This document shows positions 60,059-64,000 of a stretch of DNA of 64,000 bases, piece after piece. The DNA is taken from NCBI GenBank assembly GCA_026120185.1, contig JANUWF010001783.1:5611001-5675000 (forward strand), in the 5' to 3' direction. The DNA comes from Voacanga thouarsii (Eukaryota > Streptophyta > Magnoliopsida > Gentianales > Apocynaceae). The notes under the pieces are model-generated. The model was not told the DNA's origin. It saw nothing but the letters and a program-made list of their open reading frames with translations, and did no database searches. Numbering within the stretch: position 1 is the first letter of the stretch; every line of letters begins with the position of its first letter. The translations under genes were made by a program, and so were the position numbers.

Positions 60059-60991
60059 TTAACTAATATCTACTACCAAGCCTACGGCAAAGCAGATATC
60101 TGACCTAGTACATAGCATGGTGTACGTGAGACTTCCCATAGCCAAATCATAGGGAATCCTACTCATTTTATCCTTTTCTTCTTGAGACTTAGGACAGTTC
60201 CTTGAAGAAAATGACAACCCATGTCTAAAAGGAATTAGAGCTCTCTTGCATGAGTCCATGCTGTACTTGGCCAGTATCTTGTCAATGTATGCCGTTTGGG
60301 ATAATCCTAACATTTTCTGCTTCCTATTTCTAAGAAGTCTAATCCCGAGAATGTAGCTGGCTTCTCCCAAGTCCTTCATACTGAATTGACTAGACAACCA
60401 AACCTTTGTAGATGATAATGACCCTATATCATTTCCAATGAATAGAATGTCATCCACATATAAGACAAGAAAAATCACATTAATGCCTTCAAGTTTTCTG
60501 TACACGCATGGTTCATCCTCATTTTGAGTAAAATCATAAGACTTTACAATCTCGTCAAAATGAATGTTCTATGCTCTCGATGCCTGCTTAAGTCCATAAA
60601 TGGAATTCTTAAGCTTACAAACTATATGTTCTTGGCCTTCAGCAATAAAGTCTTTCGGTTGGGACATGTAGATGTTTTCACTAAGATGGCTATTTAAAAA
60701 TTCCGTCTTAACATGCATTTGTCATATCTCGTAGTCATAATGACATGCGATGACAAGGAGGATACGGACGGACTTAAGCATGGCTACCGAGGAAAAGGTC
60801 TCCTCATAATCGATTCCTTCTTTCTGAGAATACCTTTTCGCCACAAGCCTAGTTTTGAAGGTTTTCACCATCCCATCTACTCCCCTCTTTCTCTTGTATA
60901 CCCACTTACACCCAATGGGTTTTATCTCTTTAGGTAAAGCCACAAGATCCCAAACATGATTGAAGTACATAGACTCAATCTCGGCTTTCAT
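60059..60991 (-). pseudogene. copia-2 reverse transcriptase
   Basis: 60991-60722 reads MKAEIESMYFNHVWDLVALP, then GCKWVYKRKRGVDGMVKTF and RLVAKRYSQKEGIDYEETFS, to YEI-stop (TGA for TGG). It continues VKTEFLNSHLSENIYMSQPK and IYGLKQASRA-stop. From about 60550 it is open through CVYRKLEGINVIFLVL, the catalytic YVDD (60460-60449) and MKDLGEASYILGIRLL to about 60059. Far less damaged than copia-1. Two stops only, the first a clear G-to-A change in a conserved Trp codon. Confidence 0.88.
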
Positions 60992-61171
60992 TGCTTCAAG
61001 CTATAGATTTACATTGACATCAGCAATAGCCTCCTCATATCTAATGGAGTCTTGTTCCTGATGGTCGGAGACTAGCTCGAAAGCTTCTCTAGTTCATCTC
61101 TTCGGAACCCTAGACACTCTCTCACTACAACAAGGCTCTAATTGTATAGGCTCTTGAGAATGTGCCTTATT

Positions 61172-62011
61172 TTATTCCACAATCGAGTCAAAAGAAGTTG
61201 ATTCCGAAGATAACTTCTCCCCAAGTTCCAATCTAGTTGAACCTTTCATAAAAGTACTCTGATCATCCTCTAAGTATCTAACATTAGTACTTACTAGTAC
61301 TTTCTGCTCCTTATGATGATTAAAGTAACCACCCTTTATCCCTTTTGGATACCCAACAAAATAGCATAATTCTGATCTTGGTTCCAACTTGTCTCCCTTG
61401 ACCAGTACATAAGCTGGACAACCCCATATCCTGAGATGATTCAGACTTGACTTACGCCCAATCCATATCTCATAGGGAGTCCTAGGTACTGACTTGGAAG
61501 GTACCAAGTTCAGCATATATGCCACTGTTTCCAGGGCATATCCCTAAAAGGACACTGGAAGAGTAGCATGAGACATCATGCTTCGGACCATTTCCATCAA
61601 TGTCTTGTTCCTTCTTTCAGCTACTCCGTTCTACTGGGGTGTCCCCGCCACAGAGAGTTGGGATACTATCTCATGATGTACCATGTAGTCCTTGAATTCA
61701 CCCAGGAGGTACTCTCCATCATGATCCTATCGTAAGGTCTTGGTCAATTTACCTATCCGACGCTCCATTTCAGCCTTAAACTCTTTGAACTTGTCAAAAG
61801 AGTCAGACTTGTGACTTATCAAGTAAATGTAACCAAACCTTGTACAATCATCCGTGAAAGTGATGAAGTACTCAAAATCCCCTCTAGCTGGTGTAGACAA
61901 AGGACCACACACATCAGTGTGAACAAGACTCAATACCTCCTTGGCTCTATTCGCCTTAGGGGTAAAAGACCTCTTGGCCATCTTTCCCATTAGATAGGAT
62001 TCACACTGAGG
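61172..62011 (-). pseudogene. copia-2 integrase
   Basis: 61990-61727 has MGKMAKRSFTPKANRAKEVL, then LVHTDVCGPLSTPARGDFEY (first Asp). At 61727 LR-stop-DHDGEYLLGEF keeps the second Asp. GTPQ-stop-NGVAERRN keeps the Glu with CAG changed to TAG. VSF-stop-GYALETVAY has TGG changed to TAG. 61525-61172 is the open C-terminal part (AYMLNLVPSKSVPRTPYEIW, CYFVGYPKGIKGGYF). All DDE residues are readable, unlike copia-1. Confidence 0.87.
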
Positions 62012-62803
62012 CTAATTTTCCAATCTCAATGAGCCCAAAGGCCTATTATGGATTAACCTCTGAATCCTGGTTAAGTTGATATGACCCAACCTTAGATGCC
62101 AAAGATAAGAGTCATTGACATTGGTCTTTCTCTTCCTTGTTAAAGGTTCAGATTGAGCGTTATTTAATTGACTGTTAATAGGGTTTAAGAAAAATAGATT
62201 CCCATACATGTGCCCAGTACATAAAATTTCTCCATTTCTACTGATAGAAATACCAGAATAGAAAGATACAAAATATCTTTTATTTATTAGTTTTGCAACC
62301 GAAATCAAATTCTGTCGAAATTCAGGTGCATATAAAATATCTTTTAAAGCCACTATTCTGTTACAATCAAATATAAGATCCAGCTCTCCCACTGCAAGAG
62401 CCCAAACTTGTGATCCATTTCCCACACATAGTCCATGTTCGCCCTTCTAGAGTCTTCTAATCTTTCTAAACCCCTGCAAGGAGTTACAGATGTGATCAGT
62501 GGCTCCCGAATCAACAATCCAAGTGGAAGTCAATCCAACCATTGATATAGACTCTAGATAGAAAATATTACCTATGGAGTTTTTCTTGGCTTGAAGATTT
62601 GGATACTCCTTTTTCCAGTGTCCCTTTAGTCCACATTTGAAACACTTGCCCTTGGGTTTGTCTTTGGGCTGAGCCACTACGTTGCCCTTCTTCTTCTTGA
62701 ACTTTTTGGGCTTGGGCCCAGTTCTAGAGGAAGAAGTCTTAGCAATCATAGCCTTTGATTGTGGCTTCATGACTTTCTCTACCATCTGAAGTTCCTTCAT
62801 CAA
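62012..62803 (-). pseudogene. copia-2 zinc knuckle, protease and GAG-pre-integrase
   Basis: 62803-62447 is open: basic linker KPKKFKKKKGN, zinc knuckle CFKCGLKGHWKKEYP (last Cys of the CCHC replaced by Tyr), then TWIVDSGATDHICNSLQGFR with an intact protease D-S-G. A TAG (for CAG) at 62449 separates it from 62425-62012, the GAG-pre-integrase part with DSYLWHLRLGHINLTRIQRL. It ends at LEN-stop-PQCESYL, where copia-1 has SWPQCESC: TGG changed to TAG and Cys to Tyr. Confidence 0.87.
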
Positions 62804-63275
62804 CTCAGTTCAACTCATGTTTAACTTGTTCATGTTGTAATTCAACTTGAACTGAGTAAAGGAGCTCGGTAGAGATTCGAGAACCATGTCCACTTAGCCC
62901 TCGGGGTCAATGACAGCCCCTAAGATTTCTTCCTCCTCGAAAACAGCAATCATCTTATCCACGAACATCATAGCTAATGATTGACTTATGTCGTACACAG
63001 AAGCCATGTACTCGTGTTTTGACTGGAGCACATTAGACATGGTGGCCAACATGTAACAATGAGCCATCTCGTCGGCCTTCTTCCATACCTTCTCAGCCTC
63101 ACGCTCTTTGGCGGTGGAACTTTCCCCGATAACAAGGCAAGTTTCGTAAAGGACATACTTATACTCTTCTACTGTGAGTATTATATCCAGGTTCCTCTTT
63201 CAGTCCACATAGTTTGGTCCTGTTAGCTTATTCTCTCAGAGAATAACAGCCAATAGACTAAAAAAACCACCCACT
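62804..63275 (-). pseudogene. copia-2 gag, N-terminal part
   Basis: Parallel to copia-1 gag, but the start codon reads ATA at 63275 where copia-1 has ATG, and three or more stops occur (near 63237, 63201, 62900). NYVD-stop-KRNLDIILTVEEYKYVL, MLATMSNVLQSKHEYMASVY and VDMVLESLPSSFTQFKLNYN are clear. MMFVDKMIAVFEEEE shows an in-frame loss of 29 codons compared with copia-1. Confidence 0.82.
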
Positions 63276-64000
63276 ATTTTTGAAAAATAAAAAATAAAAG
63301 AAAAGGTTTTAGTTTGTGAAAACAAAATAAATTTGTGCACTTTATCCTTATTATCAAAACTGATAATAATTAATTTAGCTCTTAGGAAAACTAACATAGC
63401 TTTTTGGGAAGATTAACAGTTCCCTAAGCTAAGTGTGTTAACCACCACAAATTAATTTCCCTTCTAGGTAATAATATAGAAGATAACTCCATTAAGGGGT
63501 GGGCCGTTTCCTTTCATTTTCTATAGATATACCTCGCACTATAACCTCCAATGAGGGGCTGGCCGATCATAGTACGTGTCCTGGGTTATTAATTGCATCC
63601 CTTCATTAGATCTAGATCATTGTGGTATCCCCATCTTATACGGGTTCACTCCCAGGATGACGTGAGGGGACCCACGATCTCTAACGAGGATCGTGATGGA
63701 AGTCGTGGGGCCATTGGAACCCTTCTCCCACTTAGTCTTTTAAAATAAGTGTTTTCTGAAAAATATCCTTTTGAAAATTTCCATTATGTTTTCCTTTAAC
63801 TCAAAAATAAAATATCTAAATCCATTAAAATCTCTATGTTAAGGTATATATCCTTTGAGAGATTTTTCTATGGACTAATTTTATTTAAGTTTAAAAACAT
63901 AATGATTTCAAAAATTTTCCAATTAAAACTTTCTAGAGACTTTGATCTCAAGTTTATTTGACAAAACAAAAATTTTCTTGTGCCAAAATAAAACAAAATG
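63276..64000 (-). other. 5' leader of copia-2, running off the window
   Basis: Matches the copia-1 leader in reverse (for example 63490-63760 with 5650-5920, including the CACGATC and GTTCACTC words). No coding content. The remaining leader, primer site and 5' LTR lie beyond 64000. Confidence 0.75.

Overview
The window is plant nuclear DNA, almost certainly from a eudicot, and it is a nest of transposable elements with no intact host gene. The evidence is several lineages of plant LTR retrotransposon (Athila-like and Del/Tekay-like Gypsy elements, Angela/BARE-1-like Copia elements), tRNA-type primer sites, CACTA-type DNA transposons, AT-rich spacers, and only one scrap of a host gene, an intron-bearing fragment of a G-type lectin receptor kinase. 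The species cannot be told from the sequence.

Layout. 1-2514 is the gag, spacer and start of ORF2 of Athila-like copy A (+). A Copia element (copia-1, +, 2515-10697) sits inside that ORF2. 10698 to about 13400 is the 3' noncoding part and LTR of copy A. 13478-13690 is a short tandem repeat. 13712-22376 is a minus-strand Gypsy element that ends inside its integrase; it keeps RNase H, RT, protease, gag, a leader with an acidic ORF, a primer site and a 4.1 kb LTR. 22377-23682 is a Copia integrase relic. About 23683-26560 is an unclassified repeat built on GAGACAAAT motifs and split by a solo Copia LTR. 26560-28676 is low-copy-looking spacer with the kinase fragment. 28677-35255 is the 3' end of a minus-strand Copia, whose LTR is split by a CACTA element (29973-33913) with a perfect ATA target duplication. 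35256 to about 37560 is unclassified. About 37560-54300 is minus-strand Athila-like copy B, whose 5' LTR is split by a 10.3 kb CACTA-like element that is mostly a 22-unit satellite array. 54301-57446 is Athila-like copy C (+). 57447-64000 is copia-2 (-), the same family as copia-1, running off the right edge.

How it fits together. Athila-like copies A and B have gag and a second ORF of the plant-retrotransposon 'putative transposon protein' type, with no protease, RT, RNase H or integrase between them; copy C shows gag and the same spacer before it is interrupted. This looks like a family that moves with enzymes supplied by another element. The two CACTA-like elements have different subterminal repeats but share an internal block with a tRNA-like sequence (Pol III A and B boxes) and a ~152 bp repeat; one of them has also amplified a ~412 bp unit into a 9 kb array. 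These two patterns are the most interesting content. Every coding region is broken. Many of the stops are C-to-T or G-to-A changes, as expected for methylated, silenced DNA.
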